NCBI RefSeq assembly: GCF_025813715.1 | Contig: NZ_CP107532.1 | Coordinates: 1,426,001-1,490,000 of the forward strand | Length of the DNA: 64,000 bases | Reading direction: 5' to 3' | Source of the DNA: Methylobacterium sp. FF17 | GTDB taxonomy: Bacteria; Pseudomonadota; Alphaproteobacteria; Rhizobiales; Beijerinckiaceae | In this document: in pieces, positions 34,285-42,568 of the stretch | Position numbering within the stretch: position 1 is the stretch's first letter | How the letters are laid out: the number at the start of each line of letters is the position of its first letter | Made by a program: the position numbers and the translations under genes | Notes under the pieces: generated by a model | Databases searched by the model: none | What the model saw: only the letters and a program-made list of their open reading frames with translations | Told to the model about the DNA's origin: nothing

Positions 34285-34905
34285 TCACGCGGTCCGGCGG
34301 AAAACCAGCCCGAGGTTGTTCGCCGGCAGGGCGATCCGTCGGTCCAGGCGCAGGCCCTGATCCTCGGCCACGCCCGCGACGGCCTCGAGGTCGCGGACGC
34401 CCCAGCGCGCATCGCGGGCCTGCAGATCCGCGTCGAAATCCGCGTTGCTCGGCGCGGTGTGGCGCCCGTTCTCGCGGAAGGCGCCGTAGAGGAACAAGGG
34501 GCCGCCCGGCGGCAGGAGGCGGCCCGCCTGCCGCATCAGGCCGAGGGTCGCGGCCCAGGGCGCGATGTGGATCATGTTGATGCACAGGATGGCGTCCGCC
34601 CGGTCGATCGGCCAGGGTCCGGTGGCGGCATCGAGGTCGAGGGGCGGCCGGATATTCGCAGAGCCGGCGGCCCGCGCATGGACCTCGATGCTGCGGCGAT
34701 AGGCCGGTTCCGGATCGCTCGGCTGCCAGGTCAGGCCCGGCAGCGCGGCGGCGAAGTGGACCACGTGCTCACCGGTGCCGCTGGCGATTTCGAGGATTGT
34801 GCCGGAGGTCGGCAGGACGCCGCGCAGGGCCGCCAGGATGGCCTCGCGGTTCCGGGCGACGGCGGGCGCGACCAGGGCCTCCGTGCGCGCATCCCAATCC
34901 TGCAT
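34285..34905 (-). CDS. DUF938 SAM-dependent methyltransferase-like protein
   Basis: A 206-residue Rossmann-fold protein. The AdoMet-binding loop is LEIASGTGEHVVHFA (about 38-52); the acidic residue after strand 2 lies in QPSDPEPAY; the DUF938 block ADAILCINMIHIAPWAATLGLM follows, then LYGAFRENGRHTAPSNADFDADLQARD. No substrate is known for the family. The start at 34905 is chosen; an upstream Met (MGRTMQDW, 34917) would add four residues. It is divergent from adhC with about 285 bases between. Confidence 0.87.
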   Translation of the reverse strand: MQDWDARTEALVAPAVARNREAILAALRGVLPTSGTILEIASGTGEHVVHFAAALPGLTWQPSDPEPAYRRSIEVHARAAGSANIRPPLDLDAATGPWPIDRADAILCINMIHIAPWAATLGLMRQAGRLLPPGGPLFLYGAFRENGRHTAPSNADFDADLQARDARWGVRDLEAVAGVAEDQGLRLDRRIALPANNLGLVFRRTA

Positions 34906-35190
34906 CGTTCGTCCCATCCCACTGCGCCGATTCGGCCATCGCCCGGAACCGGGGCGGATAGCATATCCTCGCGGCCGGACGCGGGTTCCGGAGGAGGCCG
35001 GACGCGTGATCCCGTGCCCGAAGAGCACAGGACTTTCCGAAACGAAGCCTCGGGCGTTGCATCCGGACGCGAGAAGCATCACACACGCCGCAGATTTTCG
35101 GGCCGTTCGGCGTGCCGCCCCAGAGCGAGACGCGCCGAAGAGTCGACCGTTCGACGCCGTCCGTAATCGTCCACGCAACAGGAGTTCGTG

Positions 35191-36327
35191 ATGAAGACGC
35201 GCGCAGCGGTCGCGTGGGAGGTCAAGAAGCCCCTCACCATCGAGACCATCGACATCGAAGGACCCAAGGCCGGCGAGGTTCTCGTCGAGCTGATGGCCAC
35301 CGGCATCTGCCACACCGACGCCTACACCCTGTCGGGTCTCGATTCCGAGGGCAAGTTCCCGGCGATCCTCGGGCACGAGGGCGCGGGCATCGTCCGCGAG
35401 GTCGGCGCGGGTGTCACCACCCTGAAGCCCGGCGACCACGTCATCCCGCTCTACACGCCGGAATGCCGCAACTGTAAGTCCTGCCTGTCGCAGCGCACCA
35501 ACCTCTGCACCGCGATCCGCGCCACGCAAGGCCAGGGCGTGATGCCGGACGGCACCAGCCGCTTCTCCTGCGTCTCCACCGGTGGCAGCCCGGGCGGGTC
35601 GAACACCGTGTTCCACTACATGGGCTGCTCGACCTTCTCGAACTTCACGGTGCTGCCGGCGATCGCGCTCGCGAAGATCCGCGAAGACGCCCCCTTCGAC
35701 AAGATCTGCTACATCGGCTGCGGCGTGACCACCGGCATCGGCGCGGTGATCTACACGGCGAAGGTCTGGCCCGGCGCCAACGTGGTGGTGTTCGGTCTCG
35801 GCGGCATCGGCCTCAACGTGCTCCAGGCCGCCCGCATGGTCGGCGCCGACAAGATCATCGGCGTGGACATCAACCCCGACAAGCAGGCCATGGCCCGCAA
35901 ATTCGGCATGACCCACTTCATCAACCCGACCGAGATCGGCACCGACAAGGTGGTCCAGGCCATCGTCGACCTCACGGGCGGCGGCGCGGATTTCTCCTTC
36001 GACTGCACCGGCAACGTCCACGTGATGCGCCAGGCGCTGGAATGCTGCCATCGCGGCTGGGGCGAGTCGATCGTCATCGGCGTGGCGGAGGCCGGCCGCG
36101 AGATCTCGACCCGTCCGTTCCAGCTCGTCACCGGCCGCGTCTGGAAGGGCTCGGCCTTCGGCGGTGCGCGCGGCCGCACCGACGTGCCCAAGATCGTGGA
36201 CTGGTACATGGAGGGCAAGATCAACATCGACGATCTCATCACCCACACCATGCCGCTCGACGAGATCAACCACGGCTTCGACCTCATGCACGAGGGCAAG
36301 TCGATCCGGTCGGTGGTGGTTTACTAG
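35191..36327 (+). CDS. adhC: S-(hydroxymethyl)glutathione dehydrogenase / class III alcohol dehydrogenase
   Basis: Zinc enzyme that oxidises S-hydroxymethylglutathione (formaldehyde plus glutathione) to S-formylglutathione with NAD+; it may also reduce S-nitrosoglutathione. It has 378 residues. Catalytic zinc ligands are Cys40 and His62 (GHEGAGIV) plus a Cys in [13 protein letters not shown]; structural zinc ligands are Cys92, 95, 98 and 106 ([16 protein letters not shown]). The NAD-binding loop is [20 protein letters not shown]. The ATG at 35191 follows GGAG (35181-35184). fghA, the next enzyme of the pathway, lies 220 bases downstream. Confidence 0.95.
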   Translation: MKTRAAVAWEVKKPLTIETIDIEGPKAGEVLVELMATGICHTDAYTLSGLDSEGKFPAILGHEGAGIVREVGAGVTTLKPGDHVIPLYTPECRNCKSCLSQRTNLCTAIRATQGQGVMPDGTSRFSCVSTGGSPGGSNTVFHYMGCSTFSNFTVLPAIALAKIREDAPFDKICYIGCGVTTGIGAVIYTAKVWPGANVVVFGLGGIGLNVLQAARMVGADKIIGVDINPDKQAMARKFGMTHFINPTEIGTDKVVQAIVDLTGGGADFSFDCTGNVHVMRQALECCHRGWGESIVIGVAEAGREISTRPFQLVTGRVWKGSAFGGARGRTDVPKIVDWYMEGKINIDDLITHTMPLDEINHGFDLMHEGKSIRSVVVY

Positions 36328-36367
36328 GACCGGCCATTCCGGAACGACTGACGAACGAAGCGCGGGT

Positions 36368-36459
36368 CCCCTCTCCTGCGGGAAAGGGGCGGGGTGAGGT
36401 GCGTGATCTCTCCGGAGGTGGACCACACCTCACCCCAACCCTCTCCTTTCGGGAGCGGG
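36368..36459. repeat. REP-like inverted pair between adhC and fghA
   Basis: Two GC-rich units in opposite orientation. The conserved core GGGGTGAGGTG (36391-36401) is exactly complementary to CACCTCACCCC (36426-36436). Each core is joined to a small hairpin of CCTCTCC...GG(A)GAGG type. The transcript would form a long stem. A related pair lies at 62021-62134. It resembles repetitive extragenic palindromes found between operon genes. Confidence 0.65.
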
Positions 36460-36546
36460 AGCGCGCTGCGCCTCATCAGTCCGAACGCCTCAGAGAATCC
36501 TCGCGCCGCCACGAACGCTCCGCTCCCAGAAGGAAAGCTCCGCACC

Positions 36547-37380
36547 ATGGAAACCATCTCGAAGGCCCGCGCCCATGGCGGCACGCAGGGCGTCTACAAG
36601 CACGATGCGGCGACCACCGGCTGCCCGATGACCTTCGCGGTGTTCGTGCCGCCGCAGGCGGAGCACGGCCCGGTCCCGGTGCTGTGGTACCTGTCGGGGC
36701 TGACCTGCACGCATGCCAACGTCATGGACAAGGGTGAGTACCGCAAGGCGGCGGCCGAGCACGGCGTCATCGTCGTCGCGCCCGATACGAGCCCGCGCGG
36801 ACCCGGCATCCCCGACGAGGAGGGCAACTGGCAGTTCGGCTCCGGCGCCGGCTTCTACGTCGACGCCACCCAGGCGCCCTACGCCGCGAACTACCGGATG
36901 TGGAGCTACATCACGGAGGAGCTGCCGGCCCTCGTCGCGGCGAACTTCCCCGCCGACATGACGCGTCAGGGCATCTTCGGCCATTCCATGGGCGGCCACG
37001 GGGCCCTCACCATCGCGCTGACCTATCCCGATCGCTTCAAGTCCTGCTCGGCCTTCGCGCCGATCGCCCAGCCCTCCACGGCCGGCTGGTCGAAGCCTGC
37101 CTTCGAGAAGTATCTCGGCCCCGACGAAGCGGCATGGCGCGCCCACGATGCCACCGCGCTCATCGCGGACGGCAAGCGCTTCCCGGAATTCCTGGTGGAT
37201 CAGGGCACCGGTGACAGCTTCCTGCAGGACGGCCTGCGGCCTTGGCTGCTGGAAGAGGCCTGCAAGGCGGCCGGCATTCCCCTCACCCTCAACATGCGCG
37301 AGGGATACGACCACTCCTACTTCTTCATCTCGACCTTCATGGCCGATCACATCGCCTGGGCCGCCGCCCGCCTGAAGTGA
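36547..37380 (+). CDS. fghA: S-formylglutathione hydrolase
   Basis: Serine hydrolase of 277 residues that cleaves S-formylglutathione to formate and glutathione, completing glutathione-dependent formaldehyde oxidation. Esterase D family features: LWYLSGLTCTHANVMDKGEY, nucleophile Ser147 in GIFGHSMGGHGAL, acid Asp in LVDQGTGDSFL, and His near 257 in GYDHSYFF. It follows adhC on the same strand, separated by a REP-like pair. The stop overlaps a GTG that is an alternative start for xerC. Confidence 0.95.
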   Translation: METISKARAHGGTQGVYKHDAATTGCPMTFAVFVPPQAEHGPVPVLWYLSGLTCTHANVMDKGEYRKAAAEHGVIVVAPDTSPRGPGIPDEEGNWQFGSGAGFYVDATQAPYAANYRMWSYITEELPALVAANFPADMTRQGIFGHSMGGHGALTIALTYPDRFKSCSAFAPIAQPSTAGWSKPAFEKYLGPDEAAWRAHDATALIADGKRFPEFLVDQGTGDSFLQDGLRPWLLEEACKAAGIPLTLNMREGYDHSYFFISTFMADHIAWAAARLK

Positions 37381-37433
37381 CGCCGGACGGCGCGCGCAAC
37401 GGAGCGTCAACGTCTCCCTGGCCTGATGGGGGC

Positions 37434-38570
37434 ATGTCATCCGCCCCCGTTGCCGATCCCGCGCCCATCCCGGACCCTGCCGCCGAGCCCGACTCGGCGG
37501 CGGACCCGTTCGCGTTCCCCGGCGATGCGCGCCTGCGGGCCGCCGCGCTCGCCTGGCAGGACGAACTCGCCCGCGAGCGGCGCCTCTCGGCCAACACCGT
37601 CGAGGCCTATGCCCGCGACCTGCGCCAGTTCCTGAGCCACCGCGCCGCCCGTTACGGCACGCCCGGCATCGCGGGCCTCGTCGCCCTCAAGCCCCGGGAT
37701 ATCCGGGGGTTCATGGCCGCCCGCCGCGCGGACGGGGTCGGCGGGCGCTCGCTGATGCGGGCGCTGGCGGGCCTGCGCTCGTTCGCCCGGCACCTCGAGC
37801 GGGAGGGTCACGGCAGCGTGGCGGCGCTCGGCGCCGTGCGCTCGCCCAAGGTCGAGCGGCGCCTGCCCCGGCCGATCCCCATCCCCGCCGCGCGCGCGAT
37901 GACGGGCTCCGAATTGCGGGCCGGAGAGGACCGCGAACCCTGGATCCTCGCCCGTGACGCGGCGGTTCTCGCCCTCCTCTACGGCTCGGGGCTCCGCATC
38001 TCGGAGGCCCTCGGATTGCGTGCCCGGGACGCGCCCGGGACGGGACTCGACGCGGTCACGGTGCTGGGCAAGGGAGGCAAGATGCGGATGGTGCCGGTGC
38101 TGCCCGTGGTCGGCAGCGCCATCGCCGCCTATGTCGATGCCTGCCCCCATCCCCTCGCGCCGGACGGTCCGCTCTTTCTCGGGGCCAAGGGCGGTCCGCT
38201 CTCCCCCCGCGTCATCCAGTACGCGGTGGCGTCCATGCGCGGCGCGCTGGGCCTGCCGCCGAGCGCGACGCCGCACGCCCTGCGCCACTCCTTCGCCACC
38301 CACCTGCTGGCCCGCCGGGGCGAGTTGCGGGCGATCCAGGAACTGCTCGGCCACGCCTCGCTCGCGACGACCCAGCTCTACACCAAGATCGACGCCACCC
38401 GCCTGATGGAGGCCTTCGACGCGGCGCATCCGCGTGCGGGAACCGCGCCGCTCCGAAGCACCGCCCTGGGTGTGAGAAGCGGCGCGCACCCGCGTCGCGA
38501 CGCGGTGGGGGACGACGCCCGGACCGCGACCGAACGATCGCGTCCCGGACCCGTGGCTCGGGGCTTGTAG
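37434..38570 (+). CDS. xerC: tyrosine recombinase XerC-type
   Basis: Site-specific recombinase of 378 residues. The N-terminal SAM-like core-binding domain is at about 35-140, the catalytic domain at about 155-330. Catalytic residues are all present: Arg188 (GSGLRISE), Lys213, His281 and Arg284 (HALRHSFATH), His307 (LGHASL) and Tyr316 (TTQLYTK). XerC works with XerD to resolve chromosome dimers at dif. The C terminus has a ~48-residue low-complexity extension absent from ordinary XerC. An in-frame GTG at 37377, overlapping the fghA stop, is an alternative start. The setting among housekeeping genes and absence of phage genes favours XerC over a phage integrase. Confidence 0.88.
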   Translation: MSSAPVADPAPIPDPAAEPDSAADPFAFPGDARLRAAALAWQDELARERRLSANTVEAYARDLRQFLSHRAARYGTPGIAGLVALKPRDIRGFMAARRADGVGGRSLMRALAGLRSFARHLEREGHGSVAALGAVRSPKVERRLPRPIPIPAARAMTGSELRAGEDREPWILARDAAVLALLYGSGLRISEALGLRARDAPGTGLDAVTVLGKGGKMRMVPVLPVVGSAIAAYVDACPHPLAPDGPLFLGAKGGPLSPRVIQYAVASMRGALGLPPSATPHALRHSFATHLLARRGELRAIQELLGHASLATTQLYTKIDATRLMEAFDAAHPRAGTAPLRSTALGVRSGAHPRRDAVGDDARTATERSRPGPVARGL

Positions 38571-38716
38571 GTGAAGGTGCTGATCTCGCAGACATTGACG
38601 TTGCGGCGGAGGCCCGGCTCGAAAGCGACGACCAATGCCCGTCTACCGACCAAGCCGAACTCGCCTCCGGGGACCGACCGCATGATCCCACACCGCCGCG
38701 CCGCACCGGCCGCCCG

Positions 38717-40018
38717 ATGACGCAGAGCCTACTCGACGCGCTTCGGCGCGGGGATTGCGCGGGCGCGCGGGAATTGCGCTTCCCGCCGGGCCTCACCGAA
38801 TTCCCGCGCGAGATCCTCGCTCTGGCCGACACGCTGGAACTGCTCGACCTCAGCGGCAGCGCCCTGTCCACGTTGCCGGACGATTTCGGCCGCCTGCGCA
38901 AGCTGCGGGTGCTGTTCTGTTCGGGCAACCGCTTCACCCGCCTGCCCCCGGTGCTGGGGGATTGCCCGGCGCTGAGCCAGGTCGGCTTTCGCGCCACCGG
39001 CCTCGTCGAGGTGCCGGGCGAGGCCCTGCCCCCGGCCCTGCGCTGGCTCACCCTCACCGACAACCGCATGGCGCGCCTGCCCGATGCCATCGGGGCGCGG
39101 CCGCTCCTTCAGAAGCTGATGCTCTCCGGCAACGCCCTGCCGAGCCTGCCGGAGAGCCTCGCGAATGCGCCGAACCTCGAACTGGTGCGGCTCGCGGCCA
39201 ACCGCCTCGAGGCGCTGCCGCCCTGGCTCTCCGCCCTGCCCCGCCTCGCGTGGACCTCGTTCGCCGGCAACCCCTTCGAGGGCGAGCCCGTCCCCCTCGT
39301 CGTGCCGTGCGTCCCCTGGGGCGACCTCGAACCCGGCGCGCTCCTCGGGGAAGGGACCTCGGGACGGGTGTACCGCGCCCTCCGGCATCGGGGCGACGCC
39401 GCCTCCGAGGCCGTTGCCCTGAAGCTTTTCAAGGGCACCATGACCAGCGATGGGCTGCCCGAACGCGAGATGGCGGCCTGCCTCGCCGCCGGCGCGCATC
39501 CGAACCTGACCGGGGCCCTGGGGCGCATCGCGGATCATCCGCAGGGCGCGTTGGGACTGGTGATGCCGCTGCTGCCAGCGGACTGGCGGGTGCTCGCGGG
39601 GCCGCCGAGTCTGGCGAGCTGCAGCCGAGACGTCTACGACCCCGCCCTCGCCCTGGCGCCGGACGTCGCCCTGCGGATCGCGCGCGGCGCGGCGGAGGCC
39701 TGTGCCCACCTGCATGCCCGTGGGATCCTGCACGGCGACCTCTACGGGCACAACCTGCTGTGGGACGGGGCGCGGGGCGCGGCGGTGGTCAGCGATTTCG
39801 GCGCGGCCTCGACGCTTCCCGAAGGACCGGCGGGCGCGGCCCTGCGGCGGGTCGAGGTCAGGGCCTGGGGGCTGTTGCTCGGCGAACTCCTCGCGCTCGC
39901 GGGCGTCGAAGCCGGCCCCTGGCGCGCGCTGGAGCGGGCCTGCACCCAACCCGTCGTCCCGGAACGCCCGGATTTCGCGGAGATCTTGAGCGTCCTCCGG
40001 GCCGCATCTCCGGCGTGA
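38717..40018 (+). CDS. leucine-rich-repeat protein kinase-like protein
   Basis: A 433-residue fusion. Residues 20-200 hold about seven leucine-rich repeats with the LxxLPxxL spacing (LDLSGSALSTLP, LFCSGNRFTRLP, LTLTDNRMARLP, LMLSGNALPSLP, VRLAANRLEALP). Residues about 205-430 are a compact eukaryotic-like kinase: glycine loop GEGTSGRVY (211-219), ATP lysine 236 (VALKLF), helix-C Glu251, catalytic HGDLYGHN with Asp341 and Asn346, and DFG at 360-362. The HRD arginine is Gly. The C lobe is short. There is no membrane segment, so it is cytosolic. The target is unknown; the N-terminal LRRs may select it. Confidence 0.88.
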   Translation: MTQSLLDALRRGDCAGARELRFPPGLTEFPREILALADTLELLDLSGSALSTLPDDFGRLRKLRVLFCSGNRFTRLPPVLGDCPALSQVGFRATGLVEVPGEALPPALRWLTLTDNRMARLPDAIGARPLLQKLMLSGNALPSLPESLANAPNLELVRLAANRLEALPPWLSALPRLAWTSFAGNPFEGEPVPLVVPCVPWGDLEPGALLGEGTSGRVYRALRHRGDAASEAVALKLFKGTMTSDGLPEREMAACLAAGAHPNLTGALGRIADHPQGALGLVMPLLPADWRVLAGPPSLASCSRDVYDPALALAPDVALRIARGAAEACAHLHARGILHGDLYGHNLLWDGARGAAVVSDFGAASTLPEGPAGAALRRVEVRAWGLLLGELLALAGVEAGPWRALERACTQPVVPERPDFAEILSVLRAASPA

Positions 40019-40092
40019 GCCGGGGATCGGCCCCGATTTCGTCACGGTGAACCGCCAGGGACCGCAGCCATCCTCACAGGATTGCGGTCACG

Positions 40093-40473
40093 ATGAAGAG
40101 AATCACCTACGCGCTTCTGGTCATCGGGGCGCTGGCGGCGCCGCAGAGCGCCCTGGCCGCGAGCAAGACCACGGTGGGCGTCGGCACGGGCGCGGTGGCC
40201 GGCGCGCTGGTCGGCGGCCCCGTGGGAGCCGTGGTCGGGGGCATCGTCGGCGGCTATATCGGCGCCACTTCCGAGAGCCCGCGCCCGCGTCGCCGCCGGG
40301 TGCGCAACGCCCGTCGGGCCGCGGCTCCGCCGCCGCGCCGGCTGCGCGTAGCGGAGGAGCCCACCCGCCCGGTCCCGGCGGCGACGGGCAGCCTCACTCC
40401 CGTCACGGCTGCCCCAGCGGCCGCGAAACCTGCGCCGGCTGCGGCCGGAACGACGTGGCGCGACCCGCGCTGA
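40093..40473 (+). CDS. secreted glycine-zipper protein
   Basis: A 126-residue protein with a clear signal peptide (KRITYALLVIGALAAPQSAL, cleavage after ALA near 22), a glycine zipper (GTGAVAGALVGGPVGAVVGG followed by IVGGYIGA, about 32-59), and a Pro/Arg/Ala-rich tail. The zipper suggests outer-membrane or periplasmic oligomerisation. The ATG has a weak upstream site. It shares its design, but little sequence outside the zipper, with the protein at 5708-5977. It ends ten bases before the convergent SDR gene. Confidence 0.78.
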   Translation: MKRITYALLVIGALAAPQSALAASKTTVGVGTGAVAGALVGGPVGAVVGGIVGGYIGATSESPRPRRRRVRNARRAAAPPPRRLRVAEEPTRPVPAATGSLTPVTAAPAAAKPAPAAAGTTWRDPR

Positions 40474-40482
40474 CGCCTCTCA

Positions 40483-41253
40483 TCAGGCGCCGCCCCACTG
40501 CATCGTCAGCCCGCCGTCGACCACGAGGGTGTGGCCGGTGACGTAATCGGCATCGTCGGAGGCGAGGTACAGGATCGCCTTGGCGATCTCGTCCGGCTGG
40601 CCGGCGCGATGCCACGGGATGCGCGCCAGCGACTGTTCCAGCACCTTCGGGTCTTCGAAGCGATCGCTGGTCATCGGCGTCTCGATCAGGCCGGGCGCCA
40701 CGTTGTTGACGTTGATCCGGTCTTCGGCGAGTTCCCGGGACAGGCTGCGGCAGAGCGAGCCGACGCCGGCCTTCGACATGCCGTAGGGCGCACTTTCCGG
40801 GGTCGGCAGGTGCTGGGCCACCGAGGAGACGATCACGATCTTGCCGCGCCCGCCCTGGGCCCGCCGCACCCGGATGAAGGCGCGGGCGCAGAAGACCGGG
40901 GCCATCAGGTTGACCCGCAGGATCTGCTCCAGCTTGCCGTCGTCCATCTCGGCCACGGGCATGCCGCTCATGGCCTGACCGGCATTGTTGACGAGGATGT
41001 CGAGCACGCCGAGTTCCTCGGCGACCTGCGCGAAGGTGGCCTCGACGGAGGCCGGGTCGCCGACATCGTTGCGGATGACGAGGCAGCGGCGGCCCGCGGC
41101 CTCCACCCGGCGGGCGGTCTCGCGGGCACCCTCCGCATCGGTGTTGTAGGTGATCGCCACATCCGCGCCCTCGCGGGCGAAGCGTTCGGCGGCGGCCTGA
41201 CCGATGCCGGAATCCGCCCCGGTGATGAGTGCGCGCTTGCCCTGCAGCTTCAT
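40483..41253 (-). CDS. short-chain dehydrogenase, glucose 1-dehydrogenase-like
   Basis: A classical SDR of 256 residues. The cofactor motif TGADSGIGQ is at about 10-18, NNAG follows LDILVNNAGQAM, catalytic Ser lies in VIVSSVAQH and Tyr-x-x-x-Lys in YGMSKAGVGSL (about 157-161). The C-terminal GHTLVVDGGLTMQW is typical of glucose 1-dehydrogenases and related polyol/sugar dehydrogenases. The TYNTD block after strand 2 fits NAD(P). There is no close operon partner: the 3-hydroxyacyl-CoA dehydrogenase gene begins 260 bases upstream on the same strand. Substrate assignment by name is weak. Confidence 0.88.
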   Translation of the reverse strand: MKLQGKRALITGADSGIGQAAAERFAREGADVAITYNTDAEGARETARRVEAAGRRCLVIRNDVGDPASVEATFAQVAEELGVLDILVNNAGQAMSGMPVAEMDDGKLEQILRVNLMAPVFCARAFIRVRRAQGGRGKIVIVSSVAQHLPTPESAPYGMSKAGVGSLCRSLSRELAEDRINVNNVAPGLIETPMTSDRFEDPKVLEQSLARIPWHRAGQPDEIAKAILYLASDDADYVTGHTLVVDGGLTMQWGGA

Positions 41254-41284
41254 GATGAGCCGGTCTCCCCGCAATCGTCGGATG

Positions 41285-41332
41285 GTTTGCCTCGGAAGGC
41301 CTGCCTGGGACGGCTTGCCTCGGAAGGCCTGG
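41285..41332. repeat. short direct repeat upstream of the SDR gene
   Basis: The 17-mer TTGCCTCGGAAGGCCTG occurs twice, 28 bases apart, in the leader of the SDR gene. Each copy contains the partial palindrome CCTCGGAAGG. It could be a tandem operator or a chance duplication. Confidence 0.5.
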
Positions 41333-41515
41333 CCGAGGGGGCCGACCGTCGCCATCGGCGCCCCGATGCGGGATCAATCGGCCGGGGCCGGGCCCTGTTC
41401 CGATGCCTGACCCCGGACCGCGACGAACTCGACGGAATCGGGGCCAGCCCGCGCGACGGCGTGGCGGCCGGTCGCCGAACCGCGACGAGCAGGGGCCGGG
41501 GTCCGGGGGCTGAAA

Positions 41516-42454
41516 TCAGCCGTCGTCGCCCGCGACTTCGACGCGCGCCTTGAGGATTCCCATCAGCGCCGCGTCGCGTCGGGCGGCCAGTTCGGCGAGG
41601 GAACGGCCCGCCGCCTCCGCCTCGACGCCGGCCACGATCCGGTCCTTGACGTCCGACGTCAGGTCCGGCGTCCCCAGGCTCGCCCAGCGCCGGACCTGAC
41701 TGGCACCGAGATGGTCGAGGTAGTGGCGGATACCGCCCTCGCCGCCGCCGAGGTGGTAGGTCATGTGCGGGCCCATGGCGGCCCAGCGCAGGCCGGGGCC
41801 GTTGCACAGGGCGGCGTCGATATCGGCGACGCTCGCCACCCCCTCCGCCACGAGGTTCACGGCTTCCCGATAGAGCGCGGAGGCGAGCCGGTTGGCGATG
41901 TGGCCCGGCATCTCGCGGTTCAGGACAACCGGACGGCGCCCGAGCCGGGCGTAGAACCTGCTGGCCCGCGCCGCCACCTCCGGCGTGCCGGCGACGATCT
42001 CCACCAGCGGCACGAGGTGGGGCGGATGGAACGGATGCGCGACCAGGATGCGCTCCGGCCGGGTGCAATCCGCCACGATGGCGCTGCGCAGCATGGCCGA
42101 AGTGCTCGATGCGACGAGGACCGACGGGGGCAGCAGGCGATCCACCTCGGCCAGAAGCGCGCGCTTCACGGCCTCGTTCTCAGGTGCGTTCTCCTGCACG
42201 AAATCCGTGCCCGCCAGGGCATCCGCCTGGCGCTCGTGGAAGCGCAGCGCGCCCTGCCCCGTGAGCCCGAGTTCGGCGAGTTGCGCGCGCGCCTCGGCGA
42301 TGGCGGGGGCCGTCCGCTCCGCGAAGCCGGGGGCCGGATCGTAGGCCGCCACATCGAGCCCGTGGGCGAGGAACAGAGCGGCCCAGCTCGCGCCGAGAGT
42401 TCCGCAGCCCAGCACGGTGACCCGTGCGATTTCATCCCGTTCAATGCCTGTCAA
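41516..42454 (-). CDS. 3-hydroxyacyl-CoA dehydrogenase-family protein (short form)
   Basis: A 312-residue NAD-dependent L-3-hydroxyacid dehydrogenase. The NAD motif is VTVLGCGTLGASWAALFLAHG near 12-32, an acidic residue ends strand 2 (AAYDPAPG), and the C-terminal dimer domain has the catalytic VAHPFHPPHLVPLVEIV and PGHIANRLASALYREAVNL. The family includes 3-hydroxyacyl-CoA, L-gulonate and L-carnitine dehydrogenases; the short length and single domain fit any of these. It is divergent from the ABC importer at 42569 with only 114 bases between, so shared regulation is possible. Confidence 0.85.
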   Translation of the reverse strand: MTGIERDEIARVTVLGCGTLGASWAALFLAHGLDVAAYDPAPGFAERTAPAIAEARAQLAELGLTGQGALRFHERQADALAGTDFVQENAPENEAVKRALLAEVDRLLPPSVLVASSTSAMLRSAIVADCTRPERILVAHPFHPPHLVPLVEIVAGTPEVAARASRFYARLGRRPVVLNREMPGHIANRLASALYREAVNLVAEGVASVADIDAALCNGPGLRWAAMGPHMTYHLGGGEGGIRHYLDHLGASQVRRWASLGTPDLTSDVKDRIVAGVEAEAAGRSLAELAARRDAALMGILKARVEVAGDDG

Positions 42455-42568
42455 AACTCACTCCCCTGCCGCTTTACATTCGAATGCAGGTTACGCTTAT
42501 TCAGCGGTGTACCGACCGTGTTCGCGGCGGACAAAGCGGGCGAAACGACCCGCGCCGGGAGAACGCCC

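Noticed and set aside
33840..34580. Plus-strand frame of 246 codons in the gap before the DUF938 gene
   Set aside because: It runs antisense into the DUF938 gene, has no start context, and only a short central stretch looks protein-like.
37434..38570. Tyrosine recombinase as a phage or island integrase
   Set aside because: No tRNA attachment site, direct repeats or phage genes nearby; sequence blocks and context fit chromosomal XerC.
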